Source: a virus
Reading direction: 5' to 3' (one strand)
DNA: 27,029 bases
Virus record (IMG/VR): IMGVR_UViG_3300023174_000559
Span: 1 to 27,029 of that record
How positions within the stretch are numbered: position 1 is the stretch's first letter; every line of letters begins with the position of its first letter. Shown piece after piece: positions 1-7,447 of the stretch. The position numbers and the translations under genes were made by a program. A model generated the notes under the pieces. The model saw nothing but the letters and a program-made list of their open reading frames with translations, had not been told where the DNA came from and searched no databases.

Positions 1-39
1 TCTGGTAGTTTGGATGATGTTTGGGGTAAGGCTGCTTAA
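1..39 (+). CDS. C-terminal end of an unidentified gene (partial)
   Basis: Frame 1 is open from the window edge and ends with SGSLDDVWGKAA and a TAA whose last base is the A of the next gene's ATG (TAATG). Such an overlap is typical of translationally coupled phage genes. Only 12 residues are visible, so no function can be given. Confidence 0.55.
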   Translation, partial: SGSLDDVWGKAA

Positions 40-746
40 TGGCATTCTTATATCTACTGGTGATGACTCACATCACCATAGTTTGTGTTACTTTGTTTTT
101 ACATAGAGGACAAACTCACAGAGGTATTGAATTTCATCCAGGGCTATCCCACTTTATGAGGTTTTGGTTGTGGCTTACCACTGGTATGGTCACAAAAGAG
201 TGGGTAGCCATACATCGCAAACATCATCAGAATTCTGATAAAGAGGGAGATCCGCATTCTCCCCACATATTCGGTATTTGGTATATTTTATTTGCTGGGG
301 TTTTCTGTTATATTGAATCATCGAAAGATAAAGAGATGGTTCAAAAATATGGAGTTGGAACACCAGATGATTGGGTAGAGAAAAATGTCTACTCAAAATT
401 TCCATATGCTGGGATTGTGCTAATGTTGTTTATTGATTTATTGTTGTTTGGTTGGTGGGGATTTTGGGTCTGGGGAGTTCAAATGATTTGGATTCCATTC
501 TGGGCAGCAGGTGTTATAAATGGTATGGGACACTATTATGGTTATAGAAATTATGATAGTAAGGACAAATCTACAAATATAACCCCATGGGGAATTATAA
601 TCGGTGGAGAAGAACTCCATAATAATCATCATGGAGATCCAGCAAACCCTAAATTGAGTAGAAAACCATTGGAATTTGATATAGGCTGGATGTGGTATAA
701 AATTTTTAATACATTAGGATTAGCAAGGGTCAAAAATGTCGACTAA
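39..746 (+). CDS. Fatty acid (acyl-CoA/acyl-lipid) desaturase
   Basis: Di-iron membrane desaturase of the Delta9 type, which inserts a cis double bond into acyl chains using O2 and an electron donor. All three histidine boxes are visible: HRGQTHR near residue 22, HRKHH near 60 and HNNHH near 195. Hydrophobic membrane stretches lie at the N-terminus and around residues 120-165. At 235 aa it is shorter than usual bacterial enzymes, mainly because little precedes the first His box. An in-frame stop lies just upstream (27-29), so the start cannot be moved far. Phrases such as THITIV, GMVTKEWVAIHRKHH, IPFWAAGVINGMGH and GGEELHNNHH strongly resemble proteobacterial desaturases, which suggests acquisition from a host. 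It likely alters host membrane fluidity during infection. Confidence 0.93.
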   Translation: MAFLYLLVMTHITIVCVTLFLHRGQTHRGIEFHPGLSHFMRFWLWLTTGMVTKEWVAIHRKHHQNSDKEGDPHSPHIFGIWYILFAGVFCYIESSKDKEMVQKYGVGTPDDWVEKNVYSKFPYAGIVLMLFIDLLLFGWWGFWVWGVQMIWIPFWAAGVINGMGHYYGYRNYDSKDKSTNITPWGIIIGGEELHNNHHGDPANPKLSRKPLEFDIGWMWYKIFNTLGLARVKNVD

Positions 747-885
747 ATATTTTGAATGTGAATCATGTGGAGCACGAGGAAAGATCGTTCTCAAAGGAGA
801 TGACCATTCAACAGAAGATGTGGTATATTGCCCAGTTTGTTCTGCTGACATCTATGAAGAGGAAGATCTAGACGATGAAGAATAA
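736..885 (+). CDS. Small zinc-ribbon protein
   Basis: A 49-aa protein with two Cys pairs, CESC near residue 8 and CPVC near residue 32, separated by a short linker (a classical zinc-ribbon layout), followed by a very acidic tail (EEEDLDDEE). It overlaps the 3' end of the desaturase by 11 nt, and its TAA shares a base with the next ATG (TAATG). Mini zinc ribbons of this type are common in T4-like phages and have no assigned role. Nucleic-acid or protein binding is inference. Confidence 0.7.
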   Translation: MSTKYFECESCGARGKIVLKGDDHSTEDVVYCPVCSADIYEEEDLDDEE

Positions 886-1310
886 TGTGGTATTATCAAA
901 ACAAAGTAGTAGAATTATTACCTGAGGATTGTGTTGGGTTCGTTTATTTGATTACAAATAAAACCAACGATAGAAAATACGTAGGTAAAAAGTTAGCCAA
1001 GTTCTCAAAGACAACTTACAAAACAGTTAAGTTGAAAAACGGAACAAAAAAGAAAAAGAAGATTCGTGGAAAGATCGAATCTGACTGGCTAACATACTAT
1101 GGGTCTAGCATTGAATTAAACAAAGATGTTGAGAGATTAGGTGAGGAGTCATTCACACGAGAAATTCTGCATTTTTGTAAATCGAAAGCAGAGTGCTCAT
1201 ACATTGAAGCAAGGGAGCAGTTTTCAAGAAAAGTTTTGGAAACAGAAGAATATTACAATGGACAAATCTCAGTGAGAGTCCATAAATCACACATACTAAA
1301 CAGACTATGA
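885..1310 (+). CDS. GIY-YIG-like endonuclease domain protein
   Basis: 141 aa. The N-terminal part (about residues 17-36) reads GFVYLITNKTNDRKYVGKK, which matches the GIY...YIG strand pair of GIY-YIG nucleases in a diverged form (GFVYLI / KYVGKK). A Lys-rich stretch follows near residues 45-62, then WLTYYGSS, and a glutamate-containing helix (CSYIEAREQF) that may carry the metal-binding Glu. Stand-alone proteins of this kind in T4-like phages are often described as Seg-like homing endonucleases. Whether it acts as a homing nuclease or in host DNA degradation cannot be decided. It starts at the TAATG overlap and its stop overlaps the next start (ATGA). Confidence 0.68.
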   Translation: MWYYQNKVVELLPEDCVGFVYLITNKTNDRKYVGKKLAKFSKTTYKTVKLKNGTKKKKKIRGKIESDWLTYYGSSIELNKDVERLGEESFTREILHFCKSKAECSYIEAREQFSRKVLETEEYYNGQISVRVHKSHILNRL

Positions 1311-2446
1311 AATATCTATTATTCATAACAGCGTTATCTCTATCAGCAGTTGCTGCTTACTACTCAATCATGGGATTAGTAGCAATCTTCGCTGCAGCTG
1401 CAATTCCAATTTTCATTATGGGTTCTTTGCTTGAAGCATCGAAACTCGTGGTAGCATCATGGCTTTATCGAACATGGAAAGAAATTCCAATATTGATGAA
1501 GTCCTACTTTACATTCGCTTTAGTAGTATTGATGCTTTTAACTTCTATGGGAATTTTTGGATACCTAAGTAAAGCACACTTAGATCAAGCAATACCCACA
1601 GGTGACGTGCAAGCAAAACTTGCGCTAATAGATGAAAAAATTAAAACCGAAAAGGAGAACATAAATGCAAGCCGTAAAGAACTTTCTCAACTCGATTCTC
1701 AAGTTGATCAAACCATCGCAAGAACCACAGACGCAGGTGGTGCAGAGCGAGCCATTACCATCCGCAGAAACCAGCAAAAAGACCGAAACCGAATCCTCAG
1801 TGAAATCGGTACAGCGCAAGCCAAGATCGCCAAGCTCAACGAAGAGCGTGCGCCAATCGCCAGCGAAGTCAGGAAAGTCGAAGCCGAAGTCGGTCCGATA
1901 AAATACATAGCAGCACTACTTTACGGTGATAACCCAGAAACGGATCTGCTTGAGAAAGCAGTTCGTTGGGTTATTATCATGATTGTTATTGTATTTGATC
2001 CACTCGCTGTTTTAATGCTAGTCGCTGCTAACTGGCAGATGAGAAAAGATGACGAACAAAAACCAGCAATAACAATAAAGACTGATTCTGAAGGTAATCA
2101 ACAGATTGAATCTATTATTTTAAAAGATAATGATGAATTAGAAGAACCCAATAAACCTAAGTGGTCTGATATGTTCTTTAAAAAGAGTCCATTACCATTG
2201 GAATCTAAGAAGATTATTGAGGATTTCTTTGGTAAGAAAAAACCTGAAGAATTAGAGCCAGAACAAATGGCTGAAATGAATAAAGAAGTAGACGTAGTTA
2301 TTCCAGAAACTAATCCACAAATAGAAGAATATGGAACATTTGGACAACGTGAAAAGCGTATAACACTTGAGTCCAATGTTGAAGCTGTGGATAATATCTC
2401 TATACAACTTCCACCTGAAAAACCACCAAGAATGCCACTAAGGTAA
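1307..2446 (+). CDS. Membrane protein with central coiled coil
   Basis: 379 aa. Hydrophobic segments lie at about residues 2-20, 22-50 and 65-88. A long charged heptad-like region (about 105-195) resembles a coiled coil, and another TM segment (VIIMIVIVFDPLAVLMLVAA) lies near 218-242. The rest is a hydrophilic, acidic and proline-rich tail, probably cytoplasmic. The architecture suggests an inner-membrane protein with a large soluble loop. Similar proteins occur in marine T4-like phages but have no known role. The coiled-coil part is clearly GC-richer than its flanks. ATGA overlap with the upstream nuclease gene. Confidence 0.75.
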   Translation: MKYLLFITALSLSAVAAYYSIMGLVAIFAAAAIPIFIMGSLLEASKLVVASWLYRTWKEIPILMKSYFTFALVVLMLLTSMGIFGYLSKAHLDQAIPTGDVQAKLALIDEKIKTEKENINASRKELSQLDSQVDQTIARTTDAGGAERAITIRRNQQKDRNRILSEIGTAQAKIAKLNEERAPIASEVRKVEAEVGPIKYIAALLYGDNPETDLLEKAVRWVIIMIVIVFDPLAVLMLVAANWQMRKDDEQKPAITIKTDSEGNQQIESIILKDNDELEEPNKPKWSDMFFKKSPLPLESKKIIEDFFGKKKPEELEPEQMAEMNKEVDVVIPETNPQIEEYGTFGQREKRITLESNVEAVDNISIQLPPEKPPRMPLR

Positions 2447-2474
2447 TTTCTTATTGCGAAAAGCAACAAAAAGC

Positions 2475-2484
2475 CTAAATAATA
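2475..2484 (+). promoter_or_regulatory. Possible T4-type late promoter
   Basis: CTAAATAATA in a 93-nt intergenic gap, resembling the TATAAATA/CTAAATA late -10 element of T4-like phages. It lies about 60 nt before the ATG at 2540, leaving a plausible leader. Evidence is one short motif only. Confidence 0.35.
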
Positions 2485-2539
2485 CTGTTACCATGAGTAG
2501 TTGTTGATATTACAAAAACAATTAAAATAAAGGTTTAAA

Positions 2540-3013
2540 ATGACTAAAAAGATCGCTTCTGCGGTGCTTTTTGTCATGGTTTTGTCCCCTGCGATGGCAC
2601 AGCCTATCGTAACTGATTCGACTAGTAGATCTACTACAGACTCTACTTCAAATAGCACAACAACAGTAAAATCCCCACCTCCAACAGCAGTGGCTCCAGC
2701 AGTCACAGTTATTAACTCAGACGTTTGCGCAGTAGGTGTATCTGGCGCAGCACAAACTCAAATTCTTGGTATTTCATTCGGTGCTACTATGACCGACAAG
2801 AATTGCGAAAGATTAAAATTAGCTCGTTCCATGTATGATATGGGTATGAAAGTAGCAGCAGTTGCTACACTCTGTCAAGATGAACGTGTGTTTACTGCCA
2901 TGATGAATGCAGGAACTCCATGTCCAGTTGATGGAAAAATTGGTGAGCAAGCCAAAACAATCTGGGAAAATAATCCAGAAAGAATCCCACAAAAAGTCAA
3001 GAGTAAAGACTAA
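2540..3013 (+). CDS. Exported protein of unknown function
   Basis: 157 aa. The N-terminus (MTKKIASAVLFVMVLSPAMA, then Q) is a clear signal peptide with an AMA cleavage site. A Ser/Thr-rich low-complexity linker follows (residues 22-45), then a Pro/Ala/Val stretch, and a C-terminal domain with four cysteines (DVC near 57, KNCERLK near 85, TLCQDE near 112, GTPCPVD near 127) that could form disulfides. The RBS AAAGG lies 6 nt before the ATG. It is immediately followed by another signal-peptide protein. I do not recognise the family. Periplasmic or surface location is inferred from the signal peptide. Confidence 0.72.
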   Translation: MTKKIASAVLFVMVLSPAMAQPIVTDSTSRSTTDSTSNSTTTVKSPPPTAVAPAVTVINSDVCAVGVSGAAQTQILGISFGATMTDKNCERLKLARSMYDMGMKVAAVATLCQDERVFTAMMNAGTPCPVDGKIGEQAKTIWENNPERIPQKVKSKD

Positions 3014-5107
3014 ATGAGATTCTGGCTTTTAGTGATTTTAGTTTTTGTATTGGCGTTATTTACTGCGCCAAGAGCTAAAGCACAAATACAAATTCCAGGA
3101 ACAGATTTCACACTGACACCAGTTAATGGTGGAACAGGTGGTTTAGTATCAGTACCAATTCCAGGTGGTGCTGGTTTGTCAGTTACAGTTGGTACTGGAT
3201 CCGCTGCAATTCCATTACAGGACATTCGTAGTAATCCAAATGCTGTGAACATTTCAACATGGGATGACTGGTATAATGAAGTTCCATTGGGATTTACATT
3301 CCCATTCTATGGGCGAAACTTTACTACATCATGGGCAATGACTAATGGTCTGGTTACATTTCAAAACCCAGCAACATCTGGATTGGGTGGTGCTTGCTGT
3401 GAAGGTGTAGATTTACGCACCACAACAAATTCAAGATACAATTATACCATCTATGGTCTGCATACTGATTTGTATTCTTGGAATAATAATCAATATTATC
3501 TTCGTGGTACAAATGAAATGACTTATGGGTGGTATAACTCAAGTCAGTGTTGTTCATCAAATGGTGGAAATAGTTTTGAAATTAAAATTAACTCATCTGG
3601 TTTAGTAGACACTAGAATTGCTGGTGCTATGATAAGCTGGAATAGAGTTACATCTGGTATGGCAGGTGACTTATCCAAAGGCGAATATTTCCAAGCATAT
3701 CATGGTCGAGGTATAAACATTACTCCTGGAAGTTCAAGCATTTTTAGTTGGCAAGCATTGAATGGTACTGGTGCTGTAGATTTATGCTTATCCAATCCAT
3801 TATCATCACCAACATGTCCTGGATATCAAACAGCATATTTCACTCAACAATGTTCTATAAGCGCATTGTATAACCCATCGTGTCCTGGATATGCAGAAGC
3901 GTATTTCACTCAGCAATGTACTGCTAATCCATTATACAATGTGAACTGTCCTGGATATGCATCGGCATATTTAAGTTATCAGTGTTCTTTAAACTCTCTA
4001 TACTCAACAACTTGTCCTGGATATGAACAAGCATACCTAACACAACAATGTAATATTAGTCCATTATATTCAACACAATGCTCTGGCTATCAACAAGCAA
4101 CAACACAATGCTCTGCTAATCCATTGTATGCATCTTACTGCCCAAGTTATCAAACAGCAACGACACAGTGTTCAATCAATTCCCTATACGCATCTTACTG
4201 TCCTGGATACGCATCGGCACAACTAACATGCTCAACAAATCCATTGAGTAATACTTTATGTTCTGGTTATCAGACAGCAACAAATGTTTGTTCTTCAAAT
4301 CAATTAACATATTCATATTGCCCAAGCTATACTACCACTTTGGCAAGTTGCGCAGCTAACCCACAATCGAATATTTTGTGCCCTGGATACAACCCAAACC
4401 CTCAGACGAGTACTGCATCTAGATCTTCTACAACTACTGTCTCCACAGAACAACCAACTACTACTATTAGTAGCACAGGACAAGTATCGACAGGTGTTGC
4501 TGTAGTTAGTGATTCTAATGTAAACCAAGTTGTAACTAGACAATCAACTAGCACTGATGCAGCAGCAAGTGCTGCACCTGTTAATGTGGTGAGACAAGAA
4601 CCACAAGCACAACAAACTGCTCCAGCAGCACCAACTGCTGTCGCTGCAAGACAAGAACAGAAACAAGAACAAAAAACAGAACAGAAACAAGAACAAAAAG
4701 CTGAAGACAAACCATCAGGTGGTGGTTCCACTCAAACAGCACAATCTTCGCAAAGTAGTGGAGATTCCAAACCAGCACCACAAACTGCTCGTCAAGCAAT
4801 TCAAGAAAGAAGAGAAGCAGCAGCAAGAGCCAAAGCAGTTGAAGATGGTAAAAACTTAGCAGGTAATATGGGTAAAGCTGCTGACATGGAACAACAAAAA
4901 CAAATTCAAAACGTAGTTATTGCAGCTATGGGATTTACTCCTGGATTTGATGCGTATGGTAAAACAATTGTTCCAGATGCAGCTGGTTATAAACCATTCA
5001 CAGTTTACAACAATCAAAGAACTATCGATAATAGAAGTGCGTTGAGAATGTTCGGTGGTTCAGATAGATTACACAATGAAATGGTGGAGAGTCAATACGG
5101 AAGATAG
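3014..5107 (+). CDS. Large exported Cys-repeat protein
   Basis: 697 aa, starting directly after the upstream stop. It has a signal peptide (hydrophobic residues 3-17, then APRAKA before Q24). Residues about 75-255 form a beta-rich domain with the phrase PLGFTFPFYGRNFTTSWAMTNGLVTF, reminiscent of nidogen-like (NIDO) extracellular domains. Residues 258-465 hold ten tandem repeats of about 20-22 aa with the pattern C-x9-C-[PS]-[GS]-Y. A long low-complexity Ser/Thr, Ala/Gln and Glu/Gln/Lys-rich linker follows (about 468-615), then a C-terminal segment (about 620-697) that looks like a folded domain. A phage protein carrying a Sec signal is unusual. It may be displayed on or anchored to the host envelope, or be virion-associated. 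No function is assigned. Confidence 0.75.
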   Translation: MRFWLLVILVFVLALFTAPRAKAQIQIPGTDFTLTPVNGGTGGLVSVPIPGGAGLSVTVGTGSAAIPLQDIRSNPNAVNISTWDDWYNEVPLGFTFPFYGRNFTTSWAMTNGLVTFQNPATSGLGGACCEGVDLRTTTNSRYNYTIYGLHTDLYSWNNNQYYLRGTNEMTYGWYNSSQCCSSNGGNSFEIKINSSGLVDTRIAGAMISWNRVTSGMAGDLSKGEYFQAYHGRGINITPGSSSIFSWQALNGTGAVDLCLSNPLSSPTCPGYQTAYFTQQCSISALYNPSCPGYAEAYFTQQCTANPLYNVNCPGYASAYLSYQCSLNSLYSTTCPGYEQAYLTQQCNISPLYSTQCSGYQQATTQCSANPLYASYCPSYQTATTQCSINSLYASYCPGYASAQLTCSTNPLSNTLCSGYQTATNVCSSNQLTYSYCPSYTTTLASCAANPQSNILCPGYNPNPQTSTASRSSTTTVSTEQPTTTISSTGQVSTGVAVVSDSNVNQVVTRQSTSTDAAASAAPVNVVRQEPQAQQTAPAAPTAVAARQEQKQEQKTEQKQEQKAEDKPSGGGSTQTAQSSQSSGDSKPAPQTARQAIQERREAAARAKAVEDGKNLAGNMGKAADMEQQKQIQNVVIAAMGFTPGFDAYGKTIVPDAAGYKPFTVYNNQRTIDNRSALRMFGGSDRLHNEMVESQYGR
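3785..4408 (+). repeat. Ten tandem C-x9-C-[PS]-[GS]-Y coding repeats
   Basis: Within the 697-aa protein, ten units each carry two Cys exactly nine residues apart followed by PGY, SGY or PSY, for example CTANPLYNVNCPGY and CSINSLYASYCPGY. The first four units are 22 aa (ending in YFTQQ, YLSYQ or similar); the later ones are 20 aa (ending in ATTQ or similar). The unit lengths fall into two classes, which suggests two rounds of expansion. Regular Cys pairs suggest one disulfide per unit in an exported rod. Confidence 0.9.
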
Positions 5108-5153
5108 TTAATAATATCAACTCGGAACCTACGGAAAGTAAAAGGATATTAAA

Positions 5154-5750
5154 ATGGCAGAAGAAATTAAAGATGTCAATAAAAAGATTGACGAAGCAGA
5201 AGCAGCAGTTAAAAAATATGCAAGTAAAGATACTGTTATCAGTATTGGTGGCTATGAATTCACACCTGCCAAATTGATGGTAGGTTTTACATTAGTTTCT
5301 TCATTACTCGGTGGTCTTTATGGTACTTTTGAAGTATACAAAGATTACATGAGTATGAAAAAGAAAATTGCTGAGTATGTTACACCTGACTTAACTGAAC
5401 TCTATAAGAAGATTGAAGTGTCAGATGCAAATAGCAGCAAGATGACTGAATATACAAATAATATTAAAAACGATTTGAAGAACGATGTTCGTAGAGTTGA
5501 GGGTGTTGTTGAAAACTTAGAAAGATCTACAAAGTCTAGTCTAAGAGATACAGATATTGCTATTAAAGAAATTAAGAAAGACTCTGATTCTACATTAAAA
5601 GAAGTCCGTAGATATAGCGATCAGAGCGTGAAAGAAGTTTCACAAGAATTAGTTAGAAATCAAAAAGAAACAACAGCGGAAATTCGTGCGTTGAGAAGCG
5701 AAGTTGATATGAAGATTAAGAAAGCATTGGATAATCCTCTGTCCAATTAA
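5154..5750 (+). CDS. Membrane/coiled-coil protein, paralogue A
   Basis: 198 aa. A charged N-terminal helix precedes the signature KKYASKDTVISIGGYEFTPAKLMV, a single TM-like segment (about residues 40-62, VGFTLVSSLLGGLYGTFEVY) and a long charged heptad-like helix (about 70-190) ending in KKALDNPLSN. It is clearly homologous to the next gene, with near-identical N-terminal 75 residues and C-terminal tail. The middle coiled coil is about 40 aa longer here. RBS AAAGGA precedes the ATG. Function unknown; a membrane-anchored coiled coil is likely. Confidence 0.72.
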   Translation: MAEEIKDVNKKIDEAEAAVKKYASKDTVISIGGYEFTPAKLMVGFTLVSSLLGGLYGTFEVYKDYMSMKKKIAEYVTPDLTELYKKIEVSDANSSKMTEYTNNIKNDLKNDVRRVEGVVENLERSTKSSLRDTDIAIKEIKKDSDSTLKEVRRYSDQSVKEVSQELVRNQKETTAEIRALRSEVDMKIKKALDNPLSN

Positions 5751-5761
5751 GGAAGAAGGAA

Positions 5762-6235
5762 ATGACAGAAAAAGTAGACCTAAATAAGAAAGTAGACGAC
5801 CTAGAAGCTGCGACTAAAAAGTATGCTAGTAAAGATACAGTAATTTCTATTGGTGGCTATGAATTCACGCCAGCTAAACTAATGGTTGCGTTTACAATTG
5901 TATCATCTACGCTAGGTGGTCTTTATGGAGCATTTGAAGTCTATAAAGATTATCAGGGTATGAAGAAAAAGATTGCAGAATATGTTTCTCCAGATTTATC
6001 TGAGATAAATAAAAAGCTGGAAGTCACTATGCAAAATAGTGAGAAATCTGTTCAATATACTCAAGACATTAAGAACGATCTAAAACAAGATATCCGTAAA
6101 CTTGAAAAAGTGGTCGAGCAGGTAGAGCGTGATGGCAAGCAACTTAATCGTGAAGTCGATCAAGATATGCGTCAAATTCGCAAAGAAATAGATAGTAAGA
6201 TTCAGAAAGCATTGGATAATCCACTATCAAAATAA
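5762..6235 (+). CDS. Membrane/coiled-coil protein, paralogue B
   Basis: 157 aa. Tandem duplicate of the preceding gene with the same order: charged helix, KKYASKDTVISIGGYEFTPAKLMV, TM-like segment (VAFTIVSSTLGGLYGAFEVY), acidic/basic coiled coil and the tail QKALDNPLSK. It differs mainly by a shorter coiled coil. RBS AAGAAGGA lies just before the ATG, only 11 nt after the upstream stop. The two products may form hetero-oligomers, which is inference from paralogy. Confidence 0.72.
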   Translation: MTEKVDLNKKVDDLEAATKKYASKDTVISIGGYEFTPAKLMVAFTIVSSTLGGLYGAFEVYKDYQGMKKKIAEYVSPDLSEINKKLEVTMQNSEKSVQYTQDIKNDLKQDIRKLEKVVEQVERDGKQLNREVDQDMRQIRKEIDSKIQKALDNPLSK

Positions 6236-6256
6236 TAACTATAAGAGAGTACTGAT

Positions 6257-6529
6257 ATGAATGATAAACATCTACTATGGCTGATAGGAGTTTTGCTACT
6301 AATCCCTATTGCGTTTGCGATAGTAAGTAAAGAATCATTCCGTTACCCATGTCAAGACCCTGCTAACTGGGATAAGGATATCTGCAAGTTGCCATTGTGT
6401 GATGTGAACAGAACTTGCCCAGAACATATTTTTAAAGGACAAAGAGATCCACGTCTTGGTCCACCAAAAGATGGTGAAGTTGCTAGACCAGCAGCTGCGC
6501 CAGCGTCAACTACAGGAGCATGCAAATGA
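6257..6529 (+). CDS. Small single-TM protein with Cys-rich exported part
   Basis: 90 aa. The N-terminal hydrophobic segment (LLWLIGVLLLIPIAFAIV, residues 6-23) serves as a signal anchor. It is followed by a hydrophilic part with five Cys (YPCQDP, DICKLPLCDVNRTCPEH, TGACK), which suggests disulfides outside the cytoplasm, and a Pro/Ala-rich tail. The last Cys lies next to the C-terminus. ATGA overlap with the next gene. Family not recognised. Confidence 0.6.
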   Translation: MNDKHLLWLIGVLLLIPIAFAIVSKESFRYPCQDPANWDKDICKLPLCDVNRTCPEHIFKGQRDPRLGPPKDGEVARPAAAPASTTGACK

Positions 6530-6981
6530 GCGAACCAGTTATGTATACAGAAGAGCAATTAATGGCTCGTCTGAAATTCTTCATCGGTATCTGTTTATCT
6601 TTTACCCTTGTTGGAATTGTTTTCGTAGTTCTTTATTCTATTATCTTCGTCACTCAACCATTGAATGCTATCAGTCCTATCGACCAGAAGTTCTTTGAGT
6701 TGATTATTCCTATTGCTACATTCTTGACAGGTACTCTATCAGGTATTATGTTAGCAGGCGGAGATAAAGATGCGCAGAAAGAAGCACTAAAAGCAGCAAC
6801 TTCTGGTTGGACAAATAGACCAGCAACTCCACCAGCACCAATGGGTGGATTGCCACCAACTCCAGGTATGCCACCAAGACCAATGAGTATGGGTGGAATG
6901 CCAAGTATGCCTTCAATGCCATCGACATATGGTCTTGAGCCAGGAGATCCAGTAAATCGCAACACAAGAAATGATGGATAA
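6526..6981 (+). CDS. Two-TM membrane protein with Pro/Met/Gly-rich tail
   Basis: 151 aa from ATG 6526. AGGAG at 6514-6518 lies 7 nt before this ATG but only 1 nt before an alternative ATG at 6520, so 6526 is favoured. Two TM segments lie at about residues 17-43 and 60-77. A cytoplasmic or exposed tail follows, rich in Pro, Met and Gly (GGLPPTPGMPPRPMSMGG and related). Size, topology and position beside a holin-like gene allow a role in lysis, but no family signature is visible. Confidence 0.62.
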   Translation: MSEPVMYTEEQLMARLKFFIGICLSFTLVGIVFVVLYSIIFVTQPLNAISPIDQKFFELIIPIATFLTGTLSGIMLAGGDKDAQKEALKAATSGWTNRPATPPAPMGGLPPTPGMPPRPMSMGGMPSMPSMPSTYGLEPGDPVNRNTRNDG

Positions 6982-6983
6982 TC

Positions 6984-7199
6984 ATGAGTTGGTTTAGCAG
7001 CATGTTATCTGATGGAATCAATGGTTCTGTATCAAGCAAACGAGTTATAACTTTTTTGGCATTTTTAGTTTGCGCATTCGCAATGATCGCAGATATCTTC
7101 GGCTATAAAGTTACACCTGCTTTGTTTGAGTCTATGATATACATTGTTGTAGCTGGCTTAGGTTTCACTGCATCTGAAAAGTTTGCCAAAAAAGAATGA
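6984..7199 (+). CDS. Holin-like small membrane protein
   Basis: 71 aa with a short polar N-terminus (GINGSVSSKR), two TM helices (about residues 21-40 and 47-64, the second GLGFTASEKF) and a short basic tail AKKE. Similar two-TM proteins with the VSSKR...GLGFTA pattern occur in phages and are commonly listed as holins. No endolysin gene is seen in this window, so the lysis role is tentative. Confidence 0.5.
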   Translation: MSWFSSMLSDGINGSVSSKRVITFLAFLVCAFAMIADIFGYKVTPALFESMIYIVVAGLGFTASEKFAKKE

Positions 7200-7312
7200 C
7201 ACATCCAGTAGATCTCTGGGTGTGGTGTTTTCTACAATTATGGTATCTTCCGTATCGCCTAGCAGGTAGCGTTGATACAGTCTGTAAAACCCCAAATTTA
7301 GTCTTAAAATAA
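7196..7312 (+). CDS. Possible 38-aa aromatic-rich peptide
   Basis: An ATG overlaps the stop of the holin-like gene (ATGA) and opens a 38-codon frame rich in Trp, Leu and Tyr (VDLWVWCFLQLWYLPYRL), ending at a TAA just before the terminator hairpins. The translational coupling and amphipathic hydrophobic character make a tiny membrane peptide plausible. The size means it could be chance. Confidence 0.35.
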   Translation: MTHPVDLWVWCFLQLWYLPYRLAGSVDTVCKTPNLVLK

Positions 7313-7363
7313 CCCTACAAACTGTAGGGTCTTTCTAACCCCTCTCCAGTAGAGGGGTTTTTT
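7313..7363 (+). terminator. Double rho-independent terminator
   Basis: Two hairpins in tandem. The first is CCCTACA (7313-7319) with TGTAGGG (7323-7329) followed by TCTTTC. The second is CCCCTCT (7339-7345) with AGAGGGG (7351-7357), a 5-nt loop and six T. The second is a textbook intrinsic terminator. It ends the 1307-7312 membrane-protein run just ahead of a new promoter. Confidence 0.88.
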
Positions 7364-7388
7364 CGTTGTAAATTTGCAAAACTGGGGG

Positions 7389-7417
7389 TTTACAATAATT
7401 CAGATCTGCTGTATAAT
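7389..7417 (+). promoter_or_regulatory. Strong sigma70-type promoter
   Basis: TTTACA (7389-7394), 17-nt spacer, TATAAT (7412-7417). The spacer begins with the same bases (AATAATTCA after TTTACA... as in the promoter at 12173) and follows a terminator. Expected start of transcription is about 7424. It probably drives the small-gene run 7448-9949 early in infection using host RNA polymerase. Confidence 0.85.
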
Positions 7418-7447
7418 AGTCTTATGATGATTGAAAAAGGAAACAAA

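Noticed and set aside
740-746. CTAAATA late-promoter motif at the end of the desaturase gene
   Set aside because: It lies inside the overlapping coding sequences, and no separate leader is possible for the gene starting at 736.
1665-1901. A second open reading frame (78 aa) in another frame inside the coiled-coil gene
   Set aside because: It overlaps fully a longer coherent frame and lacks an RBS; its openness follows from the GC-rich repeat-like composition.
3785-4408. CRISPR-like spaced repeats
   Set aside because: The repeat is in protein units with variable DNA, lies inside a long reading frame and lacks constant direct repeats with unique spacers.
4402-4826. Long minus-strand frames (109 and 81 aa) opposite the Gln/Lys linker
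   Set aside because: They are low-complexity (Cys/Val/Leu) reflections of the CAA/GAA-rich + strand, with no RBS or context.
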